From the NCBI GenBank assembly GCA_041319085.1, contig CP101033.1:4038501-4102500 (forward strand): DNA of 64,000 nucleotides, written 5' to 3'. The notes under the pieces are model-generated. The model did not search any database and had not been told where the DNA came from. It worked only from the letters and a program-made list of their open reading frames with translations. The DNA is from Aeromonas veronii. Its GTDB lineage: Bacteria; Pseudomonadota; Gammaproteobacteria; Enterobacterales; Aeromonadaceae. Below are positions 17,515 through 28,335 of the stretch, one piece after another (position 1 is the stretch's first letter; the number at the start of each line of letters is the position of its first letter). A program made the translations under genes and the position numbers.

Positions 17515-18666
17515 TCAACGGGGCAGCTGACGCAGCAGCGGGAAGGCGGCACTCATCTGATCGCCCCCCACCACGAAGCCGCACAGCTCGCCATCCTCGC
17601 CGTGTGCCTCGGCCACCATGCCCTGGCGGTTCCAGCGGCACTGCCAGGCGAGATCGTCACCCCGGGTGCGACCGGCCAGTTGCAGCGGGTAACGTGGCGT
17701 CTTCACCTTCACCAGCATGGGCGGCAGGCTCAGCGGGGTCGGTGTGCCGAGCAGGGTGCGCGCCAGCGCATTGGCCCCCAGCACGATGGGTTGCAGGAAG
17801 GGGAGCAGCTGACCCCGCCACTGCACGCAATCCCCCAGTGCGAAGATATGGGGATCGCTGGTCTGCAGCCGATCGTCGATCAGGATGCCGCGCTCCACTG
17901 CCAACCCGGCCCCGCGGGCCAGGGCCAGATTCGGCCGCAGGCCGATCGCGGCGATCACCAGATCCTGCTCGCAAGTACGACCGTCGGTCAGGGTGACGCG
18001 CCAGCCATCGCCCGGCTGGGCATCAATCCTGGCGAGACCTGTCCCGAACTGCAGGCTGACGCCCTGGCTGCGCAGCGCCTGTTGTAGCGGCTGAGTCAGG
18101 GTGGCGGGCAGCAGGGCGCTGAGCGGGCTGTCGGCCAGATCCAGCAGCGTCACCTCTTTTCCTGCACTCGCCATATCCATCGCCAGCTCGCAGCCGATGA
18201 GACCGGCCCCCAGCACCAGGATGCGGCGGGCTTGCTGGATTGCCCCCTCGACAGCGGCATACTCCTGCTGGCTGTTGAGGGTGACCAGATGCTCGCTTCC
18301 CGGTATCTCGGGGCGCGCTGCGCTGGCGCCGGTAGCCAGCACCAGCTGGCCATAGGGGAAGCTGCCCTGCTCGGTCAGTACCAACCGCCGGACGGGATCT
18401 ATGCCAAGCACCGGGCAGTGAGGCAGCAGCGCGATGTGTTGCTGCTCGGCAAATTCGCTGCCGCTAAGGCGGGTCATGGCCGCGGCGGCGCAGCCCCGGC
18501 TTACCACGTGGCTCAAGTCCGGCTTGTTGTACTCGTCGCCGCTGTCGGCGGTGATAAGGCGGATGGGCTGCTCGGCGTCCAGCTTGCGCAGGCTCTTGAC
18601 CAGCTGCTGGGCTGCGAAGCCGCTGCCGATCACCACTATCTCGTCGCGCTGGGGGATGGCACTCAT
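17515..18666 (-). CDS. norW: Nitric oxide reductase FlRd-NAD(+) reductase
   Basis: NorW passes electrons from NADH to the rubredoxin domain of NorV. The 383-residue flavoprotein has the FAD Rossmann motif at its start ([16 protein letters not shown]), the [11 protein letters not shown] hinge, the NADH motif [22 protein letters not shown], and ATG-type FAD contact [13 protein letters not shown] 18666 overlaps the norV stop as ATGA, so the two are translationally coupled. A minus-strand operon norV-norW-DUF1971-polyferredoxin follows from the spacing. Confidence 0.95.
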   Translation of the reverse strand: MSAIPQRDEIVVIGSGFAAQQLVKSLRKLDAEQPIRLITADSGDEYNKPDLSHVVSRGCAAAAMTRLSGSEFAEQQHIALLPHCPVLGIDPVRRLVLTEQGSFPYGQLVLATGASAARPEIPGSEHLVTLNSQQEYAAVEGAIQQARRILVLGAGLIGCELAMDMASAGKEVTLLDLADSPLSALLPATLTQPLQQALRSQGVSLQFGTGLARIDAQPGDGWRVTLTDGRTCEQDLVIAAIGLRPNLALARGAGLAVERGILIDDRLQTSDPHIFALGDCVQWRGQLLPFLQPIVLGANALARTLLGTPTPLSLPPMLVKVKTPRYPLQLAGRTRGDDLAWQCRWNRQGMVAEAHGEDGELCGFVVGGDQMSAAFPLLRQLPR

Positions 18667-20147
18667 ATGCAGGCCTCCACGGCGCAAGGTTCAAATACCT
18701 CCTTGCCGATGCCGCAACCCGGGCAGAGGAAGCTGTCAGGTACCTGGGCCCAGGGGGTGCCCGGCGCCACCAGCTGATCCGGCTCGCCCTGGGCCGGGTC
18801 GTAAACCCACTGGCAGACGGTGCAGAGCATGGCCTGGTCGTCGTCCCATTCAGCCGCCGGGGCGGCTTGCGGCGCCGCAGTCACGGCCGCAGGCATCTCA
18901 GGGGCAAGCGTCGCCTGGGTTGTGGTGATCGGGCGGGGTGCCTCTAGGGGGTGCAGTGCCCATTGGCGGGCGAGTTGGCGGCCGTGTTCGCGGCATTCCG
19001 CCAGCGCCGAGCCATCCGGCCGCCACTTGGCCTTGAGGGAGATGCTGATGTCAAAGCCCGCGTCCATCAGGCGGGTCTGGATCCGGTCCACCGCACCGCC
19101 GGTCCAGCCGTAGCTGCCGAAGGCCGAGGCGCGCTTGTTACGGAAGCGTAGGCCGGTGATCTCTTCGAGCATGCCCGCCACCTTGGGCATCATGACGTTG
19201 TTCATGGTGGAGGAGCCCACCAGTATCCCCTTGGAGCGGAACACCTGGGTCAGGATCTCGTTCTTGTCGTGGCGGGCCACGTTGTAGATCTTCACCGCCA
19301 CGCCCGGGTCCACCTCGTGGATGCCCTGGGCGATGGCATCGGCCATCATGCGGGTGTTGTTGGACATGGAGTCGTAGAACAGGGTGATGCGGTCTTCCTG
19401 ATAGTGGTCAGCCCACTCCAGGTATTTCAGGATGATCTGGGTGGGGTCCTCGCGCCAGACGATGCCGTGGGAGGTGGCCACCATGCTCACCGGCAGGTTG
19501 AAGCCGAGCACTTCCTTGATCTTGGCGGTGACCAGCGGGCTGAACGGGGTGAGGATATTGGCGTAGTAGCGCTGGCACTGCTCCATCAACTCGGTCTGGT
19601 CCACCTCGTCGTTGAACAGGTGTTCGTCACAATAGTGCTGGCCGAAGGCGTCGTTGGAGAACAGCACCGCATCGTCGGTCATATAGGTCATCATGCTGTC
19701 GGGCCAGTGCAGCATGGGTGTCTCGATAAATACCAGCTGCTTGCCGTTGCCGATGTCCAGGCTGTCACCGGTCTTGACCGGGTGGAAGTTCCACTCAGGA
19801 TGGTGATGGTGGCCGGTGATGGAGTCGATGGCATTGTGGGTGCAGTAGATGGGGGTGCCTGGGATGCGGGCCATCAGCTCGGTCAGGGCGCCGGCATGGT
19901 CCTCTTCGGCATGGTTGATGACCACGTAGTCGATGCTGGCCAGATCGATCTCGGCCGCCAGGTTCTGCACGAATTCCCGGCTGAACTTGTGATCGACGGT
20001 GTCGATCAGCACGTTCTTGCCCTCACGGATGAGGTAGCTGTTGTAGCTGGTGCCCTTGTGGGTCTTGTACTCGGTACCGTGGAAGTCGCGTACCTCCCAG
20101 TCCCGTTGGCCGACCCAGTGGATGTTGTTCTTGACGTGAATGCTCAT
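18663..20147 (-). CDS. norV: Anaerobic nitric oxide reductase flavorubredoxin
   Basis: NorV reduces NO to N2O at a di-iron centre under low oxygen. The 494-residue product has three domains in order: a metallo-beta-lactamase-like domain with [17 protein letters not shown] and SHGIVWR iron ligands (about residues 1-250), a flavodoxin domain ([30 protein letters not shown]), a linker rich in Ala/Pro, and a rubredoxin domain with [10 protein letters not shown] and CPGCGIG. Start ATG 20147 has GAGGA upstream and matches the family N-terminus [17 protein letters not shown]. It is divergent from norR and carries a sigma-54 promoter. Confidence 0.97.
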   Translation of the reverse strand: MSIHVKNNIHWVGQRDWEVRDFHGTEYKTHKGTSYNSYLIREGKNVLIDTVDHKFSREFVQNLAAEIDLASIDYVVINHAEEDHAGALTELMARIPGTPIYCTHNAIDSITGHHHHPEWNFHPVKTGDSLDIGNGKQLVFIETPMLHWPDSMMTYMTDDAVLFSNDAFGQHYCDEHLFNDEVDQTELMEQCQRYYANILTPFSPLVTAKIKEVLGFNLPVSMVATSHGIVWREDPTQIILKYLEWADHYQEDRITLFYDSMSNNTRMMADAIAQGIHEVDPGVAVKIYNVARHDKNEILTQVFRSKGILVGSSTMNNVMMPKVAGMLEEITGLRFRNKRASAFGSYGWTGGAVDRIQTRLMDAGFDISISLKAKWRPDGSALAECREHGRQLARQWALHPLEAPRPITTTQATLAPEMPAAVTAAPQAAPAAEWDDDQAMLCTVCQWVYDPAQGEPDQLVAPGTPWAQVPDSFLCPGCGIGKEVFEPCAVEACI

Positions 20148-20194
20148 CAGGCAGTTCCTCGAATGCAATAGTGGATGTTCGACTGAACCAGCTA

Positions 20195-20212
20195 TTGCAG
20201 CGGACGTGCCAA
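20195..20212 (-). promoter_or_regulatory. Sigma-54 promoter of norV
   Basis: On the minus strand TTGGCAC-N5-CTGCAA fits the -24/-12 consensus (TGGCAC-N5-TTGC) with a single mismatch. It lies 48-65 bp before the norV ATG and downstream of the NorR sites. Confidence 0.85.
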
Positions 20213-20254
20213 CATTTAAATTGTTGTTTTCATTGACTAAGTAAATCATGAATT

Positions 20255-20310
20255 GTCATTAAGACAACCCCTGTTTATAGTCATAATCACAAATACACTG
20301 TCATTTGGAC
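20255..20310. promoter_or_regulatory. Three NorR enhancer sites
   Basis: Three 11-mers fit GT-N7-AC and share the GTCATNNNNAC form: GTCATTAAGAC (20255-20265), GTCATAATCAC (20280-20290) and GTCATTTGGAC (20300-20310). E. coli norVW also needs three NorR sites upstream of its sigma-54 promoter. The third lies only 8 bp before the norR start, which suggests that NorR also represses its own gene. Confidence 0.88.
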
Positions 20311-20317
20311 AAATATC

Positions 20318-21844
20318 GTGATCTCGACCGACAGCCTGGCGCGCATCGCCCTCGACCTGCAACTCGGCATCTCCCATCAGGACCGCTTCCACCGCCTGAT
20401 CCAGAGCGTGCGCAGCCTGCTGAACTCGGATGCCTCGGCTCTGCTGCGCTACGAGGGGGGCCAGTTCATCCCGCTGGCCATCGACGGCCTGATGCAGGAC
20501 GTGCTGGGGCGCCGCTTCGCCCTCAAGGATCACCCGCGCATGGAGGCCATCGCCCGCGCCGGCGATGTGGTGCGCTTCCCCGCCGACAGCAGCCTGCCCG
20601 ACCCCTATGACGGCCTGCTGCCGGATCACGACGACTTCAAGGTGCACGCCTGCGTCGGTCTGCCGCTGTTCTCGGATCAGGCGCTGATCGGCGCGCTGAC
20701 CATAGACGGCATGAACCCGACCCAGTTCGACGCTATCAGCGACGAGGAGCTGCGGCTGGTGGGCGCCCTGGCCGCCGCCGCCCTCAACAACGCCCTGCTG
20801 CTGGAGCGGCTCGCCCGCCAGAGCAGCGAGCCGCTGGTCCCCGGCACCCGGCCCGGCCCTGAGCAGCCGGAGATGATCGGCCAGTCCCCCGCCATGGCCC
20901 GGCTACGCCACGAGATCGAGGTGGTCGCCAACTCGGAGCTGAACGTGCTGATCCTGGGGGAGACCGGGGTCGGCAAGGAGTTGATCGCCAAGGCGGTGCA
21001 TCGCGGTTCCCCGCGTGCCAAGGCACCGCTGGTCTACCTCAACTGCGCCGCCCTGCCGGAATCGGTGGCCGAAAGCGAGCTGTTCGGTCACGTGAAGGGG
21101 GCCTTTACCGGCGCCATCCACAACCGGGCGGGCAAGTTCGAGCTGGCGGATCAGGGCACTTTGTTCCTCGACGAGATTGGCGAGCTCTCCCTGCCGCTGC
21201 AGGCCAAGCTGCTGCGGGTGCTGCAATACGGCGATCTGCAGCGCATCGGTGACGACACCCCGCTCAAGGTGAACGTGCGCATCCTGGCGGCCACCAACCG
21301 GGATCTGAAGCAGGCGGTGGTCGAGGGGCAATTCCGGGCCGACCTCTACCACCGGCTGAGCGTGTTCCCGATCCACGCCCCGGCGCTGCGCGAGCGCCCC
21401 GGCGACATTCCCCTGCTGGCCGGTTATTTTTGCGAACGCTGCCGGCTCAGCCTGGGGCTGGAGCGACTGCGTATCCAGCCACAAGCGCTGCAACTGCTCG
21501 AGCGCCACGACTGGCCCGGCAACGTGCGGGAACTCGAGCACGCCATCCACCGCGCCGCCGTGCTGGCGCGGGCCGAACAGGGTAGCCAGACCCCGGCCCT
21601 CGCCAGCCATCACTTCAACCTGGCGGCCGGCCCCCTGCCCCCCTCCACCAGCCCCGCCACGGCGCCGGTTGCCCCCTTGCCCGGCGGCCTCGGCCTGCGG
21701 GCCGCCACCGACGCCTTCCAGCTCACGCTGATCGAGCAGACCCTGGCCGCCCATGACGGTAACTGGGCAGCCACCGCCCGCGCGCTGGAGCTGGATGGCG
21801 GCAACCTGCACCGGCTCGCCAAGCGGCTCGGCCTCAAACCCTGA
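20318..21844 (+). CDS. norR: NO-sensing sigma-54 activator NorR
   Basis: NorR activates norVW when NO binds iron in its GAF domain. The 508-residue product has the N-terminal GAF domain ([24 protein letters not shown] onward, residues 1-170), an AAA+ domain (about 190-420) with Walker A GETGVGKE, the sigma-54 contact loop GAFTGA, Walker B TLFLDEIG and R-finger region, and a C-terminal Fis-type helix-turn-helix ([23 protein letters not shown]). The start is GTG 20318, supported by alignment of [14 protein letters not shown] with the family start. It is divergent from norV. Confidence 0.96.
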   Translation: MISTDSLARIALDLQLGISHQDRFHRLIQSVRSLLNSDASALLRYEGGQFIPLAIDGLMQDVLGRRFALKDHPRMEAIARAGDVVRFPADSSLPDPYDGLLPDHDDFKVHACVGLPLFSDQALIGALTIDGMNPTQFDAISDEELRLVGALAAAALNNALLLERLARQSSEPLVPGTRPGPEQPEMIGQSPAMARLRHEIEVVANSELNVLILGETGVGKELIAKAVHRGSPRAKAPLVYLNCAALPESVAESELFGHVKGAFTGAIHNRAGKFELADQGTLFLDEIGELSLPLQAKLLRVLQYGDLQRIGDDTPLKVNVRILAATNRDLKQAVVEGQFRADLYHRLSVFPIHAPALRERPGDIPLLAGYFCERCRLSLGLERLRIQPQALQLLERHDWPGNVRELEHAIHRAAVLARAEQGSQTPALASHHFNLAAGPLPPSTSPATAPVAPLPGGLGLRAATDAFQLTLIEQTLAAHDGNWAATARALELDGGNLHRLAKRLGLKP

Positions 21845-21868
21845 CGCGCGCTGCTTGGCCCCATAAAC

Positions 21869-21899
21869 AAAAACCCCCTCGTAACAGAGGGGGTTTTTC
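21869..21899 (+). terminator. Terminator after norR (also usable by the converging LacI-family gene)
   Basis: AAAACCCCCTC and GAGGGGGTTTTT form an 11-bp stem around GTAACA with T-runs on both strands; the two genes converge here. Confidence 0.9.
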
Positions 21900-21919
21900 G
21901 GTTTGGCAACGGGTGCGGA

Positions 21920-22924
21920 TTAACGCAGCGGTTTGACCGAGCGACGGATAATCAGCTCGGGCTGTACCGTCATCGATTCCACTTCCAGCTCCTTGTTGCG
22001 GATCCGGCTGACCAGATGCTTCACTGCCAGCTGGCCCAGTTCGGCCTTCGGGTGACGGATGGTGGTCAGCGGCGGGCTGGAAAAGCGCGCCATCTCCACA
22101 TCGTCGTAGCCGATGATGGAGATATCGTCCGGCACCTTGACTCCGGCTTCCCAGGCAGCGCAAATCGCGCCGATCGCCATGGGGTCGTCGAAGGCAAAGA
22201 CCGCGGTCGGACGAGGCTGCAGGGCCAGGATGCGCTGCATGGCATCGAAGCCGCTCTGGCTCTCGTAGTCCCCTTCAAAGATCTGGTCATCTTTGAGAGT
22301 CAGACCTTGCTCGCCCAGCGCATCACGAACCCCGTCCAATCGCTGCTGGGTGGTCGGCTTGGAGAGCTGGCCAGTGATACAGACGATGTCGCGGTGCCCC
22401 AGCTCCAGCAGATGGCGCACGGCCATGCGGGCGCCGATACGGGCGTTGTCGTTGATGACGTTGGCGAAATCGCACTCCGTGCCCCAATCCAGTACCACCT
22501 GCGGTACGTTCTTGTGGATGCGCAACATGTCGCGCAACGGGGTGTCGATATCGGTCCCCAATACCAGCAAGCCATCCACCCGTTTTTCCATCAACATTCT
22601 CAAGTAATGCTGTTGGCGAGGCGGCTGGTTTTCGGTGTTGCAGAGGATCAGGCTGTAGCCCTGTTCGAAGCAGTACGCTTCAACCCCTTGCACCACTTCT
22701 GCGAAGAAGGGGTTTACGCTGGTGGTGACCAGCATGCCAATGGTCTTGGTCGAATTTATTTTCAGACTGCGCGCTACCGAGTTGGGCGCGTAGTTGAGTT
22801 CTGCCACCGCCTCAATCACTTTCTGGGTCGCGTCTTCGCTGACCCGCCGAGTGTGGTTGAGCACATGTGAGACGGTGGAGATGGATACGCCTGCGCGCGA
22901 GGCGACATCCTTGATAGTGGCCAT
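21920..22924 (-). CDS. LacI/GalR-family repressor (RbsR/PurR-like)
   Basis: The 334-residue protein begins with a LacI helix-turn-helix and hinge (ATIKDVASRAGVSISTVSHV, NYAPNSVARSLKINSTKTIG) followed by a periplasmic-binding-like core (NPFFAEVVQGVEAYCFEQGY, LMEKRVDGLLVLGTD, GYDDVEMARFSSPPLTTIRHP). The segment NPFFAEVVQGVE and CNTENQ looks closer to RbsR than to PurR, but I cannot decide the ligand. The start ATG 22924 matches the family. A palindrome TGTTTGCGCAAACA lies about 115 bp upstream and may be its operator. No sugar operon adjoins it; the divergent neighbour is the liv transporter. Confidence 0.88.
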   Translation of the reverse strand: MATIKDVASRAGVSISTVSHVLNHTRRVSEDATQKVIEAVAELNYAPNSVARSLKINSTKTIGMLVTTSVNPFFAEVVQGVEAYCFEQGYSLILCNTENQPPRQQHYLRMLMEKRVDGLLVLGTDIDTPLRDMLRIHKNVPQVVLDWGTECDFANVINDNARIGARMAVRHLLELGHRDIVCITGQLSKPTTQQRLDGVRDALGEQGLTLKDDQIFEGDYESQSGFDAMQRILALQPRPTAVFAFDDPMAIGAICAAWEAGVKVPDDISIIGYDDVEMARFSSPPLTTIRHPKAELGQLAVKHLVSRIRNKELEVESMTVQPELIIRRSVKPLR

Positions 22925-23358
22925 CTCTGTCTCCTGACTGTCAAAGGCGGAACATTAGCAGATTTCCCGAATAAAGGCTTGGTTTTAACGAGCTCTGCCA
23001 CGGAATGGTCAATGCTGGCTAATCTAGGCGCTCATTTCTGTTTGCGCAAACAAATTGTGGTCAAAATGGGAGCAGCGTCAGAGTAAAATATCGCCAGATT
23101 AATCCTCTGCTGTTTGTCATAATTGCCTGGCGTTACCAAGATGTTAAGTCAAAAAATAAAAATTAAGCTCTGATTAACGTAAAATAACAGGTCATTTGTT
23201 TCAAAATTCACCCACCCAACCCCCTCTGGTTAGTATCTTTAACAGCTTGTTATTGCCCCGTGAGGAATGATAGAACCATACCTATAGCCGGATGCACGGG
23301 ATGTAGATCCGGAATGGTACACGGACATGAAACAATCCACTGATTAAGGGACGAATCA
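22925..23358. other. 434-bp intergenic region, LacI-family gene / livK
   Basis: No gene is seen. It is AT-rich between about 23040 and 23240, holds one LacI-type palindrome (23039-23052), and should contain promoters for both divergent genes. A long transcribed leader for livK is possible but I see no clear riboswitch or attenuator. Confidence 0.6.
23039..23052. promoter_or_regulatory. LacI-type operator candidate
   Basis: TGTTTGCGCAAACA is a perfect 14-bp palindrome with the central CG typical of LacI-family operators, placed upstream of a LacI-family gene. Autoregulation is inferred. Confidence 0.5.
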
Positions 23359-24480
23359 ATGCATAAGTTTAACAAAATCACAGTTGGCGCAGCGGTTTCT
23401 TTGGCTCTGTTTGGATCGATCTCCATCGCCCACGCGGCAGACACCATCAAGATCGGTATCGCGGGCCCGGTCACTGGCCCGGTCGCCCAATACGGCGACA
23501 TGCAGTTCACCGGCGGCAAGATGGCAGTCGAGCAGATCAACAAGGCGGGCGGCATCAATGGCAAGCAGATCGAAGCAGTCGTCTATGACGACGCCTGCGA
23601 CCCCAAGCAGGCGGTGGCCGTTGCGAACAAGGTGGTGAATGACGGCGTCAAGTTCGTGGTCGGTCACCTCTGCTCCGATAACACCCTGCCCGCCTCCGAC
23701 ATCTATGAAGACGAGGGGATCCTGATGATTACCCCCGCCTCCACCAACCCCAAGATCACCGAGCGCGGTTACCAGCTGACCCTGCGTACCATCGGTCTGG
23801 ATAGCGATCAGGGCCCGACTGCCGCCAAATACATCATCGAACAGGTCAAACCCCAGCGCGTTGCCGTTATCCACGACAAGAAGCAGTACGGTGAAGGGAT
23901 CGCCTCCAGCGTCAAAGCCTCGCTCGACAAAGCAGGCGTGAAAGTGGTGGCCTTTGAAGGGATCACCGCCGGTGACAAGGACTTCTCCGCCCTGATCGCC
24001 AAGCTGCAGAAAGAGAACGTCGATTTCGTCTACTACGGCGGCTATCACCCGGAGCTGGGTCTGATCCTGCGTCAGGCTGGCGAGAAAGGGCTGAAAGCCA
24101 AGTTCATGGGCCCGGAAGGGGTGGGTAACAAGGATATCTCCGCCATCGGTGGCCCGGCGTCTGAAGGCCTGCTGGTGACCCTGCCGAACAAATACGATCT
24201 GGTGCCGGCCAACGCCCCGCTGGTGGCCGCGTTCAAGGCCAAGGGTCAGGACTCCTCCGGCCCGTTCGTCTGGACTACCTATGCCGCGATGCAAACCCTG
24301 GTAGCCGGTATCGCCAAGGCGGGTGAAGATGACCCGGCCGCCGTGGCGGCCGCCATCAAGGCCGCGCCGATCGATACCGTGATGGGCCCCCTGACCTGGG
24401 CACCGAACGGTGACCTGAAAGGCTTCGAATTCGGTGTGTTCCAGTGGCACGCTGACGGCACCTCCAGCCAAGTCAAATAA
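23359..24480 (+). CDS. livK: Branched-chain amino acid periplasmic binding protein
   Basis: The 373-residue protein has a signal peptide ([20 protein letters not shown], cleavage before ADTIKIG) and the Leu/Ile/Val-binding fold: [60 protein letters not shown] and [12 protein letters not shown]. It is the first gene of a complete liv operon, and delivers ligand to LivHM. ATG 23359 follows AAGGGACG. The choice of livK over livJ is nominal, since only one binding protein is encoded here; the gap to livH is 65 bp. Confidence 0.93.
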   Translation: MHKFNKITVGAAVSLALFGSISIAHAADTIKIGIAGPVTGPVAQYGDMQFTGGKMAVEQINKAGGINGKQIEAVVYDDACDPKQAVAVANKVVNDGVKFVVGHLCSDNTLPASDIYEDEGILMITPASTNPKITERGYQLTLRTIGLDSDQGPTAAKYIIEQVKPQRVAVIHDKKQYGEGIASSVKASLDKAGVKVVAFEGITAGDKDFSALIAKLQKENVDFVYYGGYHPELGLILRQAGEKGLKAKFMGPEGVGNKDISAIGGPASEGLLVTLPNKYDLVPANAPLVAAFKAKGQDSSGPFVWTTYAAMQTLVAGIAKAGEDDPAAVAAAIKAAPIDTVMGPLTWAPNGDLKGFEFGVFQWHADGTSSQVK

Positions 24481-24545
24481 TCTGCCGATTGGGGGTGAGT
24501 ACGCTCACCCCCTCCTCTTTTGCGGGCAAGTACAGGGAACGCAGT

Positions 24546-25472
24546 ATGTCCGAACACCTCCTTTATCTGGTTCAGCAACTGCTGAACGGATTAACCATAG
24601 GCAGCACCTATGCGTTGATCGCCATCGGCTACACCATGGTCTATGGCATCATCGGTATGATCAACTTCGCCCACGGCGAGGTTTACATGATCGGCTCCTA
24701 TGTCGCTTTCATGGTGATGGCGGGGCTCATGATGATGGGCATCGACAGCACCTTTCTACTGCTGGGGGGCGCCTTCCTGGTCAGTATCGTCATCACCGGC
24801 ACCTATGGCTGGAGCATCGAACGGGTTGCCTACCGGCCGCTGCGCGGCGGCAACCGGCTGATCCCTCTCATCTCCGCCATCGGCATGTCGATCTTCTTGC
24901 AGAACATGATGCGGATGGCCCAGGGCTCGCGCGATATCGCCATGCCCAGCCTGATCTCCGGTGGCTGGACGCTGGGCGGTGAGGATGGTTTTCAGGCCAG
25001 CCTCTCCTATATGCAGCTGATCATCTTCGTGGTGACCTTCATCACCATGCTGGCGCTTACCCAGTTCATCAACCGCTCCCGCATGGGCCGCGCCTGTCGC
25101 GCCTGTTCGGAGGATATCAAGATGGCCAACCTGTTGGGGATCGACACCCATGTAGTCATCTCGATCACCTTCGTGCTGGGGGCCGCGCTGGCCGCCGTCG
25201 CCGGGGTGCTGCTCGGCATGTATTACGGCGTTATCAACCCCTACCTCGGCTTTATGGCCGGTCTGAAAGCCTTCACTGCCGCCGTGCTGGGCGGTATTGG
25301 CAGCATTCCGGGCGCCGTACTGGGTGGCCTGCTGCTGGGGGTGGTTGAAGCGCTCACCGCCGGTTATCTCAGCACCGAGTACAAGGATGTGATGGCGTTT
25401 GCCCTGCTCATTTTTGTGCTGCTCTTTATGCCCACTGGCATTCTGGGTCGTCCGGAAGTGGAGAAAGTGTAA
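24546..25472 (+). CDS. livH: Branched-chain amino acid ABC transporter permease LivH
   Basis: The 308-residue inner-membrane permease has the length of E. coli LivH, eight or so hydrophobic helices, and the family start [20 protein letters not shown] then [21 protein letters not shown]. The coupling-helix region [17 protein letters not shown] contacts the ATPases. I start at ATG 24546 after GGGAACGCAGT; the track-like upstream in-frame start at 24489 would lie in non-family sequence. Its TAA overlaps the livM ATG as TAATG. Confidence 0.95.
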   Translation: MSEHLLYLVQQLLNGLTIGSTYALIAIGYTMVYGIIGMINFAHGEVYMIGSYVAFMVMAGLMMMGIDSTFLLLGGAFLVSIVITGTYGWSIERVAYRPLRGGNRLIPLISAIGMSIFLQNMMRMAQGSRDIAMPSLISGGWTLGGEDGFQASLSYMQLIIFVVTFITMLALTQFINRSRMGRACRACSEDIKMANLLGIDTHVVISITFVLGAALAAVAGVLLGMYYGVINPYLGFMAGLKAFTAAVLGGIGSIPGAVLGGLLLGVVEALTAGYLSTEYKDVMAFALLIFVLLFMPTGILGRPEVEKV

Positions 25473-26740
25473 TGAGAAATCAATTTATCCACGCCTGTAT
25501 CGCCAGCCTGGTGCTGCTGGTGCTCTCCTTCTGGCTGCTCGGCTTCAAGCTGGAGACCGACGGCTCCCGCCTGCTGGTGGTGAGCCGCCTCGATGTGTCG
25601 CTGGCCTGGCTGCTGGGCGGCGCCACCCTCGTATTCTGGTTCCAGATGCTGCGCGGCCAGATTGCCAAGCTGTTTCAAGCCTCCATCAGCGGCTTCTCGG
25701 TCGGCTTCACCAAGCTGGTGCTGCCGAGCCCGGAGGAGGCGCCCAAGCTCTATAACCTCACCGCCGTGCTGGTGCTGCTGTTCGCAGTGAGCTGGCCCTT
25801 TATGGCCTCTCGCGGCGCCATCGATCTCGCCACCCTCACCCTGATTTACATCATGTTGGGGCTGGGACTGAACGTGGTGGTCGGCCTCGCCGGTCTGCTC
25901 GATCTCGGCTATGTCGGCTTCTACGCAGTCGGTGCCTACAGCTATGCCCTGCTCAACACCTACTTCGGGCTGAGCTTCTGGGAGTGTCTGCCCATCGCCG
26001 GGCTGATGGCCGCTACCTTCGGCTTCCTGCTCGGGTTCCCGGTATTGCGGCTACGGGGGGACTATCTGGCCATCGTCACCCTCGGCTTTGGCGAGATCAT
26101 CCGCATCCTGCTCAACAACATGACCACCCTGACCGGCGGCCCGAACGGCATATCTGGCATTCCCAAGCCGACGCTGGGGGGTCTGGAGTTCAACCGCACC
26201 GTCAAGGATGGGGGCTTTGATACTTTCCACAACTTCTTCGGCATCGCCTACAACGCCAACCACAAGGTGATCTTCCTCTACCTGATGGCGCTGGTACTGG
26301 TGGTGGCGACCCTGTTCGTGATCAACCGCCTGCTGCGGATGCCGCTGGGCCGCGCCTGGGAAGCGCTACGTGAGGACGAGATCGCCTGCAAATCGCTGGG
26401 GCTCAACCCCACCATCATCAAGCTGACCGCCTTCACCATAGGCGCCTGCTTCGCGGGCTTTGCCGGCAGCTTCTTCGCCTCGCGGCAGGGCTTTATCAGC
26501 CCGGAATCCTTCGTCTTTATCGAGTCGGCCATCGTGCTCGCCATCGTGGTGCTGGGGGGCATGGGCTCCCAGATCGGGGTGGTGCTGGCCGCTATCGTGA
26601 TGACGGTGCTACCGGAGCTGGCCCGCGAGTTCAACGAGTACCGCATGCTGATGTTCGGCCTCTTGATGGTGTTCATGATGATCTGGCGGCCACAAGGATT
26701 GCTGCCGATGACCCGTCCGCATCTGGAGTTGAAGAAATGA
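25472..26740 (+). CDS. livM: Branched-chain amino acid ABC transporter permease LivM
   Basis: The 422-residue permease pairs with LivH. The N-terminal roughly 110 residues hold extra hydrophobic segments, as in the E. coli long form; the conserved core follows with [51 protein letters not shown] and the coupling segment [14 protein letters not shown]. It overlaps livH by one base and livG by ATGA, so the operon is tightly coupled. Confidence 0.95.
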   Translation: MRNQFIHACIASLVLLVLSFWLLGFKLETDGSRLLVVSRLDVSLAWLLGGATLVFWFQMLRGQIAKLFQASISGFSVGFTKLVLPSPEEAPKLYNLTAVLVLLFAVSWPFMASRGAIDLATLTLIYIMLGLGLNVVVGLAGLLDLGYVGFYAVGAYSYALLNTYFGLSFWECLPIAGLMAATFGFLLGFPVLRLRGDYLAIVTLGFGEIIRILLNNMTTLTGGPNGISGIPKPTLGGLEFNRTVKDGGFDTFHNFFGIAYNANHKVIFLYLMALVLVVATLFVINRLLRMPLGRAWEALREDEIACKSLGLNPTIIKLTAFTIGACFAGFAGSFFASRQGFISPESFVFIESAIVLAIVVLGGMGSQIGVVLAAIVMTVLPELAREFNEYRMLMFGLLMVFMMIWRPQGLLPMTRPHLELKK

Positions 26741-27501
26741 GCAAGTTGTTGGAAGTCTCAAATTTGTCGATGCGTTTCGGTGGGTTACTGGCGGTCAACG
26801 GGGTCGAGCTGGATATCGAAAAAGGGGAAGTGATCTCCATCATCGGCCCCAACGGCGCGGGCAAGACCACCATCTTCAACTGCCTGACCGGCTTCTACAG
26901 CCCGAGCGGCGGCACCATCCGCTACAAGGGTGAGGAGATCCAGGGGCTGCCCGGCCACCTCATCGCCCGCAAGGGGATTGTGCGTACCTTCCAGCATGTG
27001 CGGCTGTTCAAGGAGATGACGGCGGTGGAGAACCTGCTGGTTGCCCAGCACCAGCACCTCAACACCAGCTTTATCGCCGGTCTGTTCAAGACCCCGGCCT
27101 TTCGCCGGGCGGAGCAAGAGGGGCTGGAGCGGGCCGCCTTCTGGCTGGAGAAGGTGGGGCTCACGGATCTTGCCAACCGCGCAGCCGGCAATCTGGCCTA
27201 TGGTCAGCAGCGCCGCCTCGAGATCGCCCGCTGCATGGCAGCCCGCCCCGAGCTGTTGATGCTGGATGAACCGGCCGCCGGTCTGAACCCGAAGGAGACC
27301 GACGAACTGGATGAATTGATCACCTCTTTGCGGGACGAATTCGGCGTCTCTGTGCTGCTGATCGAGCACGACATGAAGCTGGTGATGGGCATCTCCAACC
27401 GCATCTTCGTGGTCAGCCAGGGCACCCCGCTGGCCCACGGCAAGCCGGATGAGATCCGCAACAATCCGGCAGTGATCAAGGCCTATCTGGGCGAGTCGTA
27501 A
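26737..27501 (+). CDS. livG: Branched-chain amino acid ABC transporter ATPase LivG
   Basis: The 254-residue ATPase has Walker [10 protein letters not shown] near residue 38, a Q-loop, the LivG-type insertion [20 protein letters not shown], the signature segment [16 protein letters not shown] (degenerate ABC motif, normal for LivG), Walker [14 protein letters not shown] and the switch histidine in [11 protein letters not shown]. It overlaps livM as ATGA and is followed 10 bp later by livF. Confidence 0.96.
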   Translation: MSKLLEVSNLSMRFGGLLAVNGVELDIEKGEVISIIGPNGAGKTTIFNCLTGFYSPSGGTIRYKGEEIQGLPGHLIARKGIVRTFQHVRLFKEMTAVENLLVAQHQHLNTSFIAGLFKTPAFRRAEQEGLERAAFWLEKVGLTDLANRAAGNLAYGQQRRLEIARCMAARPELLMLDEPAAGLNPKETDELDELITSLRDEFGVSVLLIEHDMKLVMGISNRIFVVSQGTPLAHGKPDEIRNNPAVIKAYLGES

Positions 27502-27511
27502 GGATAAAAAG

Positions 27512-28213
27512 ATGTTAGAACTTCGCAACGTATCGACCCACTACGGCAAAATTCAGGCGCTGCACGATGTCAGCGTCGAGGTGAAAGAGGGGGAAATCGT
27601 CACCCTGATCGGTGCCAATGGCGCGGGCAAGACCACCCTGCTGATGACCCTCTGCGGTGAACCCAAACCCAGCAGCGGCTCCATCTGGTTTGAGGGGGAA
27701 CAGATCAGCGCCCTCACCACCGCTCGCATCATGCGCAAGGATATCGCCGTGGTGCCGGAGGGGCGCCGCATTTTCGCCCGCCTGACGGTGGAGGAGAACC
27801 TGCTGATGGGCGCCTTCTTCGTCGACAAGGCCGAACAGCACGGACTGCTGGATCAGGTGTTCACCCTGTTCCCGCGCCTGCACGAACGGTTGGAACAGCG
27901 GGCCGGCACCATGTCCGGCGGCGAGCAACAGATGCTGGCCATCGGCCGCGCCCTGATGAGCAAACCGCGCCTGCTGCTGCTGGATGAACCCTCGCTGGGG
28001 CTGGCCCCCATCGTCATCCAGCAGATCTTCGACACCATAGAACAGTTGCGCCAGAAGGGGATGACCATCTTTCTGGTGGAGCAAAACGCCAACCAGGCGC
28101 TCAAGCTGGCTGACCGAGGCTATGTGCTGGAGAACGGCCACGTGGTGCTGCAAGACACAGGAGCCGCCCTGCTGGCCAACCCGGCGGTACGGCAGGCTTA
28201 TCTGGGCGGTTAA
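27512..28213 (+). CDS. livF: Branched-chain amino acid ABC transporter ATPase LivF
   Basis: The second ATPase of the LivGF heterodimer has 233 residues: Walker A GANGAGKTT, MSGGEQQMLAIGRALMS signature, Walker B LLLLDEPSLGLAP and FLVEQNANQAL. ATG 27512 follows AAGGATAAAAAG. It is the last gene of livKHMGF and is closed by a terminator 27 bp after its stop. Confidence 0.96.
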   Translation: MLELRNVSTHYGKIQALHDVSVEVKEGEIVTLIGANGAGKTTLLMTLCGEPKPSSGSIWFEGEQISALTTARIMRKDIAVVPEGRRIFARLTVEENLLMGAFFVDKAEQHGLLDQVFTLFPRLHERLEQRAGTMSGGEQQMLAIGRALMSKPRLLLLDEPSLGLAPIVIQQIFDTIEQLRQKGMTIFLVEQNANQALKLADRGYVLENGHVVLQDTGAALLANPAVRQAYLGG

Positions 28214-28239
28214 CCCACTGACCCGCATGCCATATCAAC

Positions 28240-28268
28240 AAGGGAGCCGCTGGCTCCCTTATCTTTTG
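28240..28268 (+). terminator. Terminator of the liv operon
   Basis: AAGGGAGCC and GGCTCCCTT pair around GCT and are followed by ATCTTTTGTG. Confidence 0.85.
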
Positions 28269-28335
28269 TGGGGTTAGTTTGCGCCCAAGCTTGCGGTACA
28301 CTGGCCCGTAATCAACCTATTCGCAGGACATCCAG

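Noticed and set aside
19269..20171. 300-codon plus-strand frame over norV
   Set aside because: Antisense shadow; Val/Gly/His-rich and without motifs.
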